Positions 27,408 to 35,383 of a stretch of 64,000 nt of DNA are shown one piece after another; position 1 is the first letter of the stretch; every line of letters starts with the position of its first letter. The stretch is from Phycisphaerales bacterium (lineage in GTDB: Bacteria > Planctomycetota > Phycisphaerae > Phycisphaerales > UBA1924), in the NCBI GenBank assembly GCA_020849615.1, contig JADLFW010000013.1:62001-126000 (forward strand). Reading direction: 5' to 3'. The translations under genes and the position numbers were made by a program. Below the pieces are notes generated by a model, which did no database searches, was not told the origin of the DNA, and saw only the letters and a program-made list of their open reading frames with translations.

Positions 27408-27908
27408 CTACAGGAGCGGCTTGAGGCCGGCGGCCCGGCGGCAGTCGGTGATCTGGCCGTAGTGGACCATCTGGTGGAGGGGGATGAGCATGAAGGTCTT
27501 GCCGGTGGAGCTCATGGCATCCTCGAAGCCGGGCGGGATGAAGCTGGGCGGCTTGTCGAGCCCGGCATCGCCGACCTTGTCGAGGAGCTTGAGGGTGTCC
27601 TCGCGGATGGTGTTGAAGGTGCGGATGAGGTCATCGAAGGGCGGGTAGGCGGAGGCATCGGAGGATGGCTGTGTGCCGGGCGCGAAGAGCTTCCAGAGGT
27701 GCTCGTGGCGGTTGGGCTCGCCGGCGATCGAGGCCTGGATGGCGCTCTCGACGGCGCAGAGGTGTCCCATCACCCAGGTTGGATGGTTGCCGGAACCCGG
27801 CGCGGGTCGGGTCATGGCGGCCTGGGGGCCCTTGATGTCGGCGATGAGGCGGTTGAGGCCATCGCGCGTGAAGATGAGGGCGGAGCGGAGGAGCTGGGTG
27901 GTGTGCAT
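27408..27908 (-). CDS. DinB-like four-helix protein
   Basis: This 166-residue protein is homologous to DinB/DUF1569-like proteins: MHTTQLLRSALIFTRDGLNR, NHPTWVMGHLCAVESAIQAS, then IPLHQMVHYGQITDCRRAAGLKP. The conserved His residues (WVMGHL, LHQMVHYGQ) would form the metal site. The start at 27908 is preferred because upstream in-frame codons translate the duplicated repeat. It may act as a thiol transferase or stress protein; the next gene upstream on this strand belongs to a different regulatory operon. Confidence 0.78.
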   Translation of the reverse strand: MHTTQLLRSALIFTRDGLNRLIADIKGPQAAMTRPAPGSGNHPTWVMGHLCAVESAIQASIAGEPNRHEHLWKLFAPGTQPSSDASAYPPFDDLIRTFNTIREDTLKLLDKVGDAGLDKPPSFIPPGFEDAMSSTGKTFMLIPLHQMVHYGQITDCRRAAGLKPLL

Positions 27909-27965
27909 GGTGAACTCGATGTGGAGGAGTGATGGAGTGAAGGAGTGGCCCGCTGGATTCTGCGC

Positions 27966-28110
27966 GCCGTTTGGTCTGGAGCCCGCGCGTGGCGGATGCG
28001 GGGGACCGCATCCACCACGGCACCCGACTGGAGTCTGCTTGCCGTTTGGTCTGGAGCCCGCGCGTGGCGGATGCGGGGGACCGCATCCACCACGGCACCC
28101 GGCATTCACC
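27966..28110. repeat. Direct duplication, 75-bp period, with GGATGCGG hairpins
   Basis: GCCGTTTGGTCTGGAGCCCG starts at 27966 and again at 28041; each copy continues through the hairpin GGATGCGG-GGGA-CCGCATCC and CACCACGGCACCCG. The last part is the complement of the module at 8185-8280. Confidence 0.9.
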
Positions 28111-28138
28111 ACCGCACCCGGCCCGGCACCTGGCGCGA

Positions 28139-28624
28139 TCATCTCGCCTTGCGGTAGTGGCCGGTCATGAACTGGGTCCACTTGCCATCTTCGCCGAGGG
28201 AGTGGGAGGTGAGGATGCGGTGGTCGGGGGACTTGATCTCGAAGACATCCTTGTACTGTGCGAGCTTGTTCTCGGCGGAGAAGGATGGGCCTTCGGAGTT
28301 GAGCGTGAGGATGCGGCCCGTCTCATCGAGCGAGCCATCGTAGATCCAGAGGTGGGTCATCATGGAGCCGATCCAGGTGCCGACGAAGCGCTTCTTGGCG
28401 GGGTTATAGCCCAGGGTGATGATCATGATGGCGGGGGCGCCGCTCAGCATCTCGCCGCGGGATTCGCCGACGATCCAGAGGTCGCCGACAGCGCGGATGG
28501 TTTCGCGGCCCGCGAGTTTCATGGCGGGCTGGCCGGGCCCGGCGGAGCATTCGTGCTCGTAGGTCCAGTCGCCGATCCACTGGCTGAGCCACTTGTGCTG
28601 GGATTCGGGGGCGGGGATGTCCAT
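28139..28624 (-). CDS. DUF1579 family protein
   Basis: This 161-residue protein carries the DUF1579 lipocalin-like pattern: QHKWLSQWIGDWTYEHEC, then GRETIRAVGDLWIVGESRGE, ITLGYNPAKKRFVGTWIGSM, LWIYDGSLDETGRILTLNSE and a C-terminal WTQFMTGHYRKAR. Proteins of this family usually sit beside SRPBCC proteins and ArsR regulators, as here. Function is unknown, possibly hydrophobic ligand binding. GGAGACTCCTC before the ATG is a good ribosome-binding site. About 100 bases of GGGGTTCGG repeats separate it from the SRPBCC gene upstream. Confidence 0.88.
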   Translation of the reverse strand: MDIPAPESQHKWLSQWIGDWTYEHECSAGPGQPAMKLAGRETIRAVGDLWIVGESRGEMLSGAPAIMIITLGYNPAKKRFVGTWIGSMMTHLWIYDGSLDETGRILTLNSEGPSFSAENKLAQYKDVFEIKSPDHRILTSHSLGEDGKWTQFMTGHYRKAR

Positions 28625-28724
28625 GAGGAGTCTCCGGGGTTGGGGTTCGGGTATGGGGGTTCGGGTGTGGGGGTTCGGGTGTGGGGGTTCGGGGGGTCGG
28701 AATGAGAGAGACGCGGAGGAGGGG

Positions 28725-29183
28725 TCACCGGCCCGCGCGTTTTTCAGCGCGCTGGCGGATGAGCTTGAGCTCAAAGTCCCAGCCTTCCTGGACGCCGGTC
28801 ATGTGATCGTGCGAAATCTCGCCGATGGCCCGGTGTGTGATCTGGAGGGTGGTGTTGTTGCCCGCGGGGGTGAAGCGGTAGGCGACGTGGGAGATGGCGG
28901 GGTAGGACATGAAGAGCGGGCCGCAGAGTTCCAGCAGCGTCGGGGGCTTGATGACCTGGACGTGGGCCCAGAGATGGCCGGTGTTGTTGCCGAGATCGCG
29001 GAACCAGCGGCCGCCGGGCCAAGGTTCGATCTTCATGGGGAAGGGCTTGCCATCGGGCATCTCGCTGGCCGGGCCGAGTTGCTCGAGCATGGCCTCGAAG
29101 GCGATGTCGGCGGGGGCGGCGATGTCGACCGAGCGCTGGATATACAGGGACTGCATGGAGCGCTCGGGCTGGATGCTGACCAT
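28725..29183 (-). CDS. SRPBCC (AHSA1/START-like) domain protein
   Basis: This 152-residue protein has the helix-grip ligand-binding fold: YIQRSVDIAAPADIAFEAML, PWPGGRWFRDLGNNTGHLWA, HVQVIKPPTLLELCGPLFMS, AYRFTPAGNNTTLQITHRAI, GVQEGWDFELKLIRQRAE. AHSA1-type proteins bind hydrophobic molecules; bacterial members are commonly encoded next to an ArsR repressor, as here. GAGGAG seven bases before the ATG supports the start. It is the middle gene of an ArsR-SRPBCC-DUF1579 operon. Confidence 0.9.
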   Translation of the reverse strand: MVSIQPERSMQSLYIQRSVDIAAPADIAFEAMLEQLGPASEMPDGKPFPMKIEPWPGGRWFRDLGNNTGHLWAHVQVIKPPTLLELCGPLFMSYPAISHVAYRFTPAGNNTTLQITHRAIGEISHDHMTGVQEGWDFELKLIRQRAEKRAGR

Positions 29184-29234
29184 GGACAGGCTCCTCGGTG
29201 GTGGGGGTCGGGTGTGGGGGTTCGGGGTTGGGGG

Positions 29235-29561
29235 TCAGGAGGTTTTGGGGGCGCGGGCGAGGCGTTCGGCCCGTTCCTTGATGCGGGAGACCTGGTGCGA
29301 CCAGAAGCGTTCGAAGGTCTGGATCCAGGCGTGCACGGCTTGGAGCTCCTGGGGGTTGAGGCGGTACAGGCGGTGCTGGCCCGACTTCTCGACGGTGACG
29401 AGGTTGACCTTGCGGAGGATGGCGAGGTGCTTGGAGACGGCGGGCTGGGGGAGCTGGAGGGCTTCGACGATGGAGCCGACGGGGTGGGTGCCGGTGGCGA
29501 GGAGTTCGAGGATGGCCCGGCGGTCGGGCTGGGCGATGGCGGTGAAGATGTCGGTGGTCAC
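29235..29561 (-). CDS. ArsR family transcriptional regulator
   Basis: This 108-residue winged-helix repressor starts with GTG: VTTDIFTAIAQPDRRAILEL. The helix-turn-helix follows in VGSIVEALQLPQPAVSKHLA, then ILRKVNLVTVEKSGQHRLYR and LNPQELQAVHAWIQTFERFW. No metal-binding cysteines (ELCVCD-type) are present, so it belongs to the non-metal ArsR group that regulates adjacent SRPBCC genes. A strong promoter lies only 5 bases upstream of the GTG, implying a leaderless transcript. It is the first gene of the operon and probably autoregulated. Confidence 0.9.
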   Translation of the reverse strand: MTTDIFTAIAQPDRRAILELLATGTHPVGSIVEALQLPQPAVSKHLAILRKVNLVTVEKSGQHRLYRLNPQELQAVHAWIQTFERFWSHQVSRIKERAERLARAPKTS

Positions 29562-29566
29562 GGGGT

Positions 29567-29594
29567 AATATATGCTCTTGTGGGAATATGTCAA
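29567..29594 (-). promoter_or_regulatory. Sigma-70-like promoter of the arsR operon
   Basis: On the minus strand TTGACA (29594-29589) and TATATT (29572-29567) are separated by 16 bases, within a conspicuously AT-rich patch. The -10 ends 5 bases before the GTG start, so transcription would begin at or within the start codon. Confidence 0.8.
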
Positions 29595-29599
29595 GGGCG

Positions 29600-29660
29600 A
29601 GGGCACGGGGGAAAGGCACGGAGGCACGGAGGGACGGAGGCACGAAGGCACGGAGGAGTG
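29600..29660. repeat. 8-bp tandem repeat (GGCACGGA)
   Basis: About seven imperfect copies of GGCACGGA (variants GGGACGGA, GGCACGAA) run immediately upstream of the arsR promoter. Confidence 0.85.
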
Positions 29661-29745
29661 CCGCCGCTTCGCGGCTCGCTCGCGTGGGGATGGTGACCCC
29701 GGGGCTCGCGCCCCGGGCTGGGGGCGGTCGCCGCTTCGCGGCTTG
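29660..29745. repeat. 86-bp two-hairpin element, copy 1
   Basis: It begins GCCGCCGCTTCGCGGCTCG, contains CCCGGGGC-TCGC-GCCCCGGG followed by TGGGGGCGGTCGCCGCTTCG, and ends CGGCTTG. The second copy at 31081-31166 has the same length. The right half is the same module as the 68-bp array at 22481. Confidence 0.85.
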
Positions 29746-29811
29746 CGGAGCACCGACCTGCACTCGAGGACGCGTGAAGTTCAGACCTGCGGGTCACTCG
29801 ATGCCGGGCGA

Positions 29812-30594
29812 TCACTCGAAGCGCAGGTGTTTGACGCTCTCGCCGGAGTCGCGGAGCTCGATGAGGGCATCGATGCCGATCTCGAGGTGCTTGTGGGTGA
29901 ACTGCTCGGTGACGAGGCGGTCGGACTCGGTGGTCTTGACGCCTTCTGGGGTCATGGGGTTGTCGGAGACGAGGAGGAGGGCGCCCTTGGGGATGGAGTT
30001 GACGAAGCCGACGAGGAAGAGGGTGGCGGTCTCCATGTCGATGCCGATGGCCCGGATCTTGCGGAGGTACTCGCGGAAGGGCTCATCGTGCTCCCAGACG
30101 CGGCGGTTGGTCGTGTAGACGGTGCCGGTCCAGTAGTCGCAGTGGTGCTTGACGATGGAAGCGGAGACGGCGGCCTGGAGGCGGAAGGAGGGGAGGGCGG
30201 GGACTTCGGGGGGCATGTAGTCGTTGCTGGTGCCCTCGCCGCGGATGGCGGCGATGGGGAGGACGAAGTCGCCGAGCCTGGTTTTCTTGAGGCCGCCGCA
30301 CTTGCCGAGAAAGAGGACGGCCTTGGGCTCGATGGCGGCGAGGAGGTCCATGGTGGTGGCGGCCATGGCGGAGCCCATGCCAAAGTTGAGGATGGTGAGG
30401 TCGCGGCCCGGCCCGCGGCCGGTGGCGGAGAGGATGGGCTTGCCCTGGCCCAGGATGGGGACGTTGAAGCGGCGGGCGAAGGACTCGACGTAGTCGGAGA
30501 AGTTGGTGAGGAGGATGTAGGAGCCGAAGTCATCGAGGGCCCGGCCCGTGTAGCGGGGGAGCCAGTCGTGGACGATCTGGGCCTTGGTGAGCAT
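29812..30594 (-). CDS. amn: AMP nucleosidase (Bacteroidetes-like short form)
   Basis: This 260-residue enzyme hydrolyses AMP to adenine and ribose 5-phosphate. The sequence matches the short AMP nucleosidases: MLTKAQIVHDWLPRYTGRAL, FGSYILLTNFSDYV, INFGMGSxxAAT-like ILNFGMGSAMAATTMDLLAA, VLFLGKCGGLKKTRLGDFVL, AAIRGEGTSNDYMPPEVPAL, YTTNRRVWEHDEPFREYL, the purine phosphorylase-type AIGIDMETATLFLVG, and LLLVSDNPMTPEGVKT. It lacks the N-terminal regulatory domain of E. coli Amn. The ATG at 30594 is the family start; the in-frame extension upstream would translate the 126-bp repeat element. Confidence 0.93.
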   Translation of the reverse strand: MLTKAQIVHDWLPRYTGRALDDFGSYILLTNFSDYVESFARRFNVPILGQGKPILSATGRGPGRDLTILNFGMGSAMAATTMDLLAAIEPKAVLFLGKCGGLKKTRLGDFVLPIAAIRGEGTSNDYMPPEVPALPSFRLQAAVSASIVKHHCDYWTGTVYTTNRRVWEHDEPFREYLRKIRAIGIDMETATLFLVGFVNSIPKGALLLVSDNPMTPEGVKTTESDRLVTEQFTHKHLEIGIDALIELRDSGESVKHLRFE

Positions 30595-30641
30595 GGGGAA
30601 CAGTATCGTGATTGGTGGGGTGCAACCGACGATGGCGGCTG

Positions 30642-30767
30642 CTAGGTCTTGTTTGACGGATCGATTCCGGGGTGGCACGGTTCTCCGAACCGTGCATTTC
30701 GATCGGTGTTCCCATGCTCGGCTCGGAGAGCCGGGCCACCTAAAGGCATCCGTCAAACAGAACCTAG
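30642..30767 (+). mobile_element. MITE-like element, copy A (126 bp)
   Basis: The ends are 20-base terminal inverted repeats, CTAGGTCTTGTTTGACGGAT on the left and the complement of CTAGGTTCTGTTTGACGGAT on the right (18 of 20). Inside are the hairpins GCACGGTTC-TCC-GAACCGTGC and GGCTC-GGA-GAGCC. No protein is encoded. Copy B at 37317-37442 is in the opposite orientation and has exactly the same length. Both ends carry CTAG, a possible target duplication or part of the repeat. Confidence 0.85.
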
Positions 30768-30828
30768 TCTCGATGGCACGAGCAAGAAGGAGCCGGGTCG
30801 GCCATCCAGACATGCGGCGACAAGCATC

Positions 30829-31074
30829 GTGATCGAGCCCAATATCCGTTGTCTGCGGGTGTATCCGACCGAGCAAACAAAGAAGACCATTGACAGCCTA
30901 AAGACGGTGGGCATACGGATGTCAAGCGACCAAGCGATTCATCTCGCGCGAGTCTTGCTTGCGGTGGCACAGGACTGGACCGAGGTTGACCTGACTGCCT
31001 ACCGATTGGATCCGCGAACGACGGATGGGACCTATCGAGCAACAGTCACGACGCCTGTTCGTGCCGAGAGGTAG
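30829..31074 (+). CDS. Small hypothetical protein beside the MITE-like element
   Basis: This is an 81-residue frame from GTG: VIEPNIRCLRVYPTEQTKKT, then IDSLKTVGIRMSSDQAIHLA, RVLLAVAQDWTEVDLTAYRL. Base composition is lower in GC than neighbours and amino-acid content looks natural, with an amphipathic helix around SSDQAIHLARVLLAV. I recognise no family. It begins 62 bases from the element at 30642 and ends at the 86-bp repeat at 31081. It may be a cargo or a remnant of transferred DNA. Confidence 0.5.
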   Translation: MIEPNIRCLRVYPTEQTKKTIDSLKTVGIRMSSDQAIHLARVLLAVAQDWTEVDLTAYRLDPRTTDGTYRATVTTPVRAER

Positions 31075-31080
31075 CCGGGT

Positions 31081-31166
31081 GCCGCCGCTTCGCGGCTCGA
31101 GTACGTGACGGACGTTCAACCCGGGGCTTGCGCCCCGGGCTGGGGGCGGTCGCCGCTCCGCGGCTT
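31081..31166. repeat. 86-bp two-hairpin element, copy 2
   Basis: Same outline as 29660-29745, with hairpin CCCGGGGC-TTGC-GCCCCGGG and GCCGC-TCC-GCGGC. The middle 20 bases differ between the copies while stem bases are conserved. Confidence 0.85.
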
Positions 31167-31239
31167 CAAGACCCGGCGATTGTGCTTCGCAGCGCCTTCG
31201 GCGTTGCGGTGAAGGCACCCCTCATCGCCGGCGTGAAGG

Positions 31240-32427
31240 CTACTGCTTGCCGTAGAGATACGCCGACTGGATCACGCGGCCCTGGGTGCCATCGTGGACC
31301 GCGAAGCTGCCGCCCTTCCAGAGGCAGGCCGAGCCGAAGGCGCCATCCTTGCGGAGGGCGTACATGGTGACGTTGAACTTGGGTCGGCCCTGCTCATCGC
31401 GGTGGCGTTTCTCGAGGGTGCGGTCGGCGATGCGCTTCAGGACGTTGAGGCAGGCTTCGGTGGGGGACTGGCCCGCGGCCATGAGTTGGACGACGGCGAA
31501 GCTGCCGCAGTTCTGGATCACGGATTCGCCGCGGCCCGTGGCGCCGGCGGCGCCGATGTCGTTGGCGACGTACATGCCGGCGCCGATGATGGGGGAATCG
31601 CCGACGCGGCCCGGTATCTTCCAGGAGAGTCCGGAGGTGCTGGTGGTGGCGCCGAGATCGCCGGCGGCGGTGAGGGCAGCGCAGTGGACGGTACCGGTGG
31701 TGTAGGGGATGGGGGAAGTTGAGCCGGGGAGGAGGAGTTCGCGGGATGAGCCGGGGAGGAAGGTTGAGCCGGGCCCGGGCGCGGCTCGGAGAGTCGCGGT
31801 ACCCAGGACGGGCTGCTGGCCCCACTTGTCATCATCGGTCTGGTTGTCATCGAGCCAGTCATCGGAGGCGCCGCGGTTGGCCCGCCAGCGGAGCCAGGCC
31901 TGGCGGGACTCTTCGGTGAGCAGGTTTTCCTCGGCGAAGCCGAAGGATCTGGCGAACTTGAGGGCGCCCTCGCCGACGAGCAGGGCGTGGTTGGTTTTGC
32001 GGAGGACGAGGAGGGCGACGGCGGCGGGGTTCTTGATGTTGCGGAGGGAGGCGACCGCGCCGGCCTTGTGGGTCGGCCCGTGCATGACGGAGGCGTCGAG
32101 CTCGACGATGCCTTCCTCGTTGGGGAGACCCCCGTAGCCGACGGAGTTGTCATTGGGGTCATCTTCGATGATCTTGACACCGTTGACGACGGCATCGCAG
32201 GGGTCAGCGCCGGCCCGGAGCATCTCCATGGCCTTGTTGACGGCGGCGAGGCCGTTGCCGGAGGCGATGACGACGGGCTTGAGGCGGGAGGCGTCGCCGG
32301 GCTCGCCGGGATTCGGGGCGGGCCCGGCTTCGGGCTGTCCCGGTCGGGAGTGGGCTGCGGCGGGCAGCCCGGCGGCGGCGAGGGCGGAGAGGGCGAGGAA
32401 ATCGCGACGGGGCAGGGGATGGGCCAT
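31240..32427 (-). CDS. N4-(beta-N-acetylglucosaminyl)-L-asparaginase (glycosylasparaginase), Tat-exported
   Basis: This 395-residue Ntn-hydrolase has a twin-arginine signal (PLPRRDFLALSALAAAGLPA). The family sequence is clear: GNGLAAVNKAMEMLRAGADP, AVVNGVKIIEDDPNDNSVGY, GLPNEEGIVELDASVMHGPT, and after autocleavage TTGTVHCAALTAAGDLGATT with the nucleophile Thr expected in GTVH. Then STSGLSWKIPGRVGDSPIIG AGMY for substrate binding. It would remove the sugar-linked Asn of N-glycopeptides or act as an isoaspartyl-type asparaginase. A roughly 35-residue Gly/Ser/Pro stretch just before the cleavage site is encoded by repeat DNA containing a CGGCTCGGAGAG hairpin. Start at 32427 gives the Tat signal. 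Confidence 0.88.
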   Translation of the reverse strand: MAHPLPRRDFLALSALAAAGLPAAAHSRPGQPEAGPAPNPGEPGDASRLKPVVIASGNGLAAVNKAMEMLRAGADPCDAVVNGVKIIEDDPNDNSVGYGGLPNEEGIVELDASVMHGPTHKAGAVASLRNIKNPAAVALLVLRKTNHALLVGEGALKFARSFGFAEENLLTEESRQAWLRWRANRGASDDWLDDNQTDDDKWGQQPVLGTATLRAAPGPGSTFLPGSSRELLLPGSTSPIPYTTGTVHCAALTAAGDLGATTSTSGLSWKIPGRVGDSPIIGAGMYVANDIGAAGATGRGESVIQNCGSFAVVQLMAAGQSPTEACLNVLKRIADRTLEKRHRDEQGRPKFNVTMYALRKDGAFGSACLWKGGSFAVHDGTQGRVIQSAYLYGKQ

Positions 32428-32567
32428 GGGAACAGCTTGACGGAGCGCGGGCCGGGGTGCAAGTCGCGGGGGCGCGGGCCGGCGGAGCGGGCGGGGGCTA
32501 CGGTGCGGCTCGTGCTGGCCCGGCGTCGGGCCCGGTGTTTGGGCTGGAATGAGCGGAGGCGGTGTTG

Positions 32568-33476
32568 ATGCGAATGAATCCGGGTGCGGGGGTGGTGGTG
32601 CTGTTGGCGGCGCGGGTGGTGGCATCGGAGTGGGAGCTGGGCCCGGGCCCGGCCGCGATGTGGGAGATGCGCGCGGGCGCGCGGGAAGAGCTTCGGGTCG
32701 GGGGGGTGGAGGTCGAGGAGCTTGATGCGAGGGAGGCGTCGATCTCGATGACACCGCAGCCCGCCGCGGCGGGTGCGGAGACGGCGCCGCCGGCGTCTTC
32801 GGAGGCCGATTCGTTCTGGAAGGGGTGGAAGGGTTCCATTGAGGGCGGGTTGAACGGGTCGGATGGGAACTCCGAATCGCTGAACATCCGGGCCGGGCTG
32901 AACATGGAGCGGAAGGCCGAGGCGATGGAGACCACGCTCCACAGCCAATACACGTTTGCGACGGCGGATGGGGACAAGGACAAGAACCGCTGGTTCAACG
33001 AGCTGCGGAACGACTGGCTGCTGGGGCGGGAGCACCGGTGGAGCTTTTTCGCGCTGGGGCAGCTCGAGTACGACGACTTCCAGGACTGGAACTGGAGGAT
33101 GTCGGGGTTCGCCGGGCCCGGCTACAAGCTGATCAAGACGGACAAGACCACGCTGAACGGGCGGGCGGGCGCGGGCGTGACCAAGTACGCGGGCGGGAGC
33201 CGCAACGAGCTGATCCCGGAGGGGCTGCTGGCGATGGATGTGGCGCACCAGCTGACGGAGCGGCAGAAGCTGACGGGGGCGGTGGAGTACTACCCGAGCT
33301 TCCGGCAGTTCAGCGACTACCGGATCGTGGCCCGCGCGGGGTGGGAGATCGTGGTGGATCCTGAGGTGAACATGATGCTGAAGATCGGGGCCGAGGACCG
33401 GTATGACAGCGATCCGGGGGAGGGGTTCAAGAAGAACGACATTGACTACTTCATGCTGATCGGGTGGAAGTTCTGA
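32568..33476 (+). CDS. DUF481/YdiY-like outer-membrane beta-barrel protein
   Basis: This 302-residue exported protein has a short hydrophobic N-terminus (PGAGVVVLLAARVVASEW). A Ser/Ala/Glu linker is followed by a C-terminal DUF481 barrel made of alternating amphipathic strands: GSIEGGLNGSDGNSESLNIR, RWSFFALGQLEYDDFQDWNW, YKLIKTDKTTLNGRAGAGVT, AVEYYPSFRQFSDYRIVARA, YFMLIGWKF. The terminal Phe is typical of outer-membrane proteins. Function of the family is unknown (salt-induced protein-like). GGAGGCGG before the ATG at 32568 supports this start; ATG 32574 and GTG 32562 are alternatives. A terminator follows. Confidence 0.83.
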   Translation: MRMNPGAGVVVLLAARVVASEWELGPGPAAMWEMRAGAREELRVGGVEVEELDAREASISMTPQPAAAGAETAPPASSEADSFWKGWKGSIEGGLNGSDGNSESLNIRAGLNMERKAEAMETTLHSQYTFATADGDKDKNRWFNELRNDWLLGREHRWSFFALGQLEYDDFQDWNWRMSGFAGPGYKLIKTDKTTLNGRAGAGVTKYAGGSRNELIPEGLLAMDVAHQLTERQKLTGAVEYYPSFRQFSDYRIVARAGWEIVVDPEVNMMLKIGAEDRYDSDPGEGFKKNDIDYFMLIGWKF

Positions 33477-33542
33477 TGTGAGCGCGGCGCGTGCATGTCG
33501 GGCCGGCCCGTGGTATGCTGCGGGTGTTCGTGGGAGTAGCCA

Positions 33543-33581
33543 GCGCGCCCGGGTCCGAAAGGCCCGGGCGTGCTTGTTTTT
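33543..33581 (+). terminator. Rho-independent terminator after the DUF481 gene
   Basis: GCGCGCCCGGG and CCCGGGCGTGC pair at 10 of 11 positions around TCCGAAAGG, followed by TTGTTTTT. Confidence 0.85.
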
Positions 33582-33591
33582 GGGGAAGAAG

Positions 33592-33643
33592 GCACTGGGC
33601 ACTGGGCACTGGGCACTGGGGACTGGGGACTGGGCGCTGGGGT
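33592..33643. repeat. Heptamer tandem repeat (GGGCACT / GGGGACT)
   Basis: Seven or so copies of the heptamer (GGGCACT, later GGGGACT and GGGCGCT) run up to the stop of pssA. The complement, CCCAGTG, forms the tract at 8336. Confidence 0.9.
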
Positions 33644-33644
33644 G

Positions 33645-34595
33645 TCAGTGCTGGGGGGCGATTTCGCGGGCGGGGTCGGGCTCGGGGAGGGTCTCGGAGA
33701 GGGAGGCCCGGATGAGGCGCTGGTGGGCGCGGATGCTGAGGGGGAGTGAGGCGAGGTAGGCGAGGGAGAGGGTGGCGGCGATGAGCCAGAGGTCTTTGAG
33801 GGCGAGGACGGCGATGATGCCGACGGCGACGAGGAGGGGGACGACGAAGCGGCGGGCGATGCGGAGCTTCTTGAAGCTGAACATCGGGAGGCGGCTGATC
33901 ATGAGGAAGGAGATCAGCAGGACGTAGACGGCGATGAACCAGAAGACCAGGTCATCGGCGGGCTGGGCGGGGACATCGCGGTTGGTGGATTCGACGCCGA
34001 AGAAGCCCAGGAGGCCGCGGCCCGTGCCGGCGAGGGGCCCCAGGAACTTGCCGTAGACGAGCATGGCGGGGACGAGGACGACGGCGGCGGCGGCGGGTGT
34101 GGGCATGCCGATGAAGAACTTGGAGGCGATCGCCGAGCGGATGGCGTCGGGTTCGCGGCGGCGGGGGGCGGGCCTGGGCGCGGGGCGCGTGTGGCTTTGC
34201 TGAGCCGCGGCGGTGAAGCGGGCGAGGCGGAGGGCGCTGCAGAGGACGAAGGTGACGACGGGGACCAGGCCCAGCACATCGTGGGTCTGGCCGAGGATCC
34301 ATTCGTGGAGGAGCAGGGCGGGGGCGATGCCGAAGCAGAGGAAGTCGGAGAGGGAATCGAGGACAGCGCCGAAGGGGCTGGTGGCGCGGAGGAGGCGGGC
34401 GGCCCGGCCGTCGAGGGCGTCGAGGAGGGCGGCGAAGAGGATCGCGACCATGGCGCGGTTCCAGTCGCTGAGGAGGGAGTAGTGGATGGAGGCGAGGCCG
34501 CAGCTCATGGCGGCGGTGGTGATGATGTTGGGGATGAGCTGGCGGATGCGGACATCGCGTTTGCCGCGGCGGGGGTAATCGATGAAGACGCTCAC
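33645..34595 (-). CDS. pssA: CDP-diacylglycerol--serine O-phosphatidyltransferase
   Basis: This 316-residue integral membrane enzyme makes phosphatidylserine from CDP-diacylglycerol and serine. The CDP-alcohol phosphotransferase signature D-x2-D-G-x2-A-R-x8-G-x3-D-x3-D is complete in [18 protein letters not shown] / AVLDSLSD. Starts at GTG with [20 protein letters not shown], the usual first helix; several more helices follow. The GTG overlaps the TGA of psd (GTGA), so the two genes are translationally coupled: PssA product is the Psd substrate. The last residues reach into the heptamer repeat. Confidence 0.94.
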   Translation of the reverse strand: MSVFIDYPRRGKRDVRIRQLIPNIITTAAMSCGLASIHYSLLSDWNRAMVAILFAALLDALDGRAARLLRATSPFGAVLDSLSDFLCFGIAPALLLHEWILGQTHDVLGLVPVVTFVLCSALRLARFTAAAQQSHTRPAPRPAPRRREPDAIRSAIASKFFIGMPTPAAAAVVLVPAMLVYGKFLGPLAGTGRGLLGFFGVESTNRDVPAQPADDLVFWFIAVYVLLISFLMISRLPMFSFKKLRIARRFVVPLLVAVGIIAVLALKDLWLIAATLSLAYLASLPLSIRAHQRLIRASLSETLPEPDPAREIAPQH

Positions 34596-35383
34596 GGGAT
34601 GGCCTCCGCGGGGATGGGGGCGGCGGAGCGGATGGACGGCGGCGGCGCGGTGCTCGTGAGGCGGGCGAGAATGGTTTCGCCGGCGACCGAGGGCTGGCCG
34701 ACGTGGATGAGGGGCTCGAGGCCCGGCGGGAGGTAGACATCCACGCGCGAGCCGAAGCGGATGAGGCCGAAGCGCTGGCCCGTCGCGAGGCGGGCGCCTT
34801 CCTTGACGCGGCAGACGATGCGTCGGGCGACGAGGCCGGCGATCTGGATGCAGACGAGCGGGCGGCCGTCATCGAGGCGGAGGAGGAGGGCGGCGCGTTC
34901 GTTGTGCTCGCTGGCCTTGTCGAGGGAGGCGTTGAAGAACTTGCCGGGGCGGTAGGCGATGCGTTCGACGGTGGAGCGGATGGGGGCGCGGTTGACGTGG
35001 ACGTTGAAGACGTTCATGAAGACGCTGATGCGGGTCATGGCGTCGGCGGTCGCGGCGTCGAGGCCCAGTTCGGGCGGGGGGGCAGCGCGTCGGATATCGC
35101 AGATGACGCCGTCGGCGGGGCTGACGATCGTGGGCAGGCCGTGGTCGGCGGCGGGGATGCGACGCTGGGGATCTCGGAAGAACCAGATGCACCAGAGGGT
35201 GAGGGCTGCGCACGCGGCGGTGATGATCCAGCCCCACGGGCCCAGCCACCAGAGGGCGGCTGCGCTGAGGATGAGGGAGATGAGGATGAAAGCGGCGATG
35301 ATGGGCCAGCCCTCGCGGGCGATGGGCGGCGCGGGGAGGTCGGGGGTGAAAGGAGATTCGGATGAGCCGGGGCCCGGAAGCAT
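34592..35383 (-). CDS. psd: Phosphatidylserine decarboxylase, short (PSD-A) type
   Basis: This 263-residue enzyme converts phosphatidylserine to phosphatidylethanolamine. It has two N-terminal membrane helices ([38 protein letters not shown]), then [47 protein letters not shown] and the C-terminal self-cleavage region [12 protein letters not shown], where Gly-Ser is the expected site that creates the pyruvoyl group. The short form lacks the long N-terminal region of the E. coli enzyme. It is the first gene of a psd-pssA operon. A divergent or unlinked region of short repeats lies upstream. Confidence 0.94.
   Translation of the reverse strand: MLPGPGSSESPFTPDLPAPPIAREGWPIIAAFILISLILSAAALWWLGPWGWIITAACAALTLWCIWFFRDPQRRIPAADHGLPTIVSPADGVICDIRRAAPPPELGLDAATADAMTRISVFMNVFNVHVNRAPIRSTVERIAYRPGKFFNASLDKASEHNERAALLLRLDDGRPLVCIQIAGLVARRIVCRVKEGARLATGQRFGLIRFGSRVDVYLPPGLEPLIHVGQPSVAGETILARLTSTAPPPSIRSAAPIPAEAIP

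Noticed and set aside
30595..30876. N-terminal extension of AMP nucleosidase
   Set aside because: The extra residues are encoded by the 126-bp mobile-like element; the family start at 30594 is complete.
31518..33602. 694-codon minus-strand frame over the asparaginase and DUF481 genes
   Set aside because: It overlaps two recognised genes in the wrong frame or strand and is low-complexity Pro/Arg/Ser.
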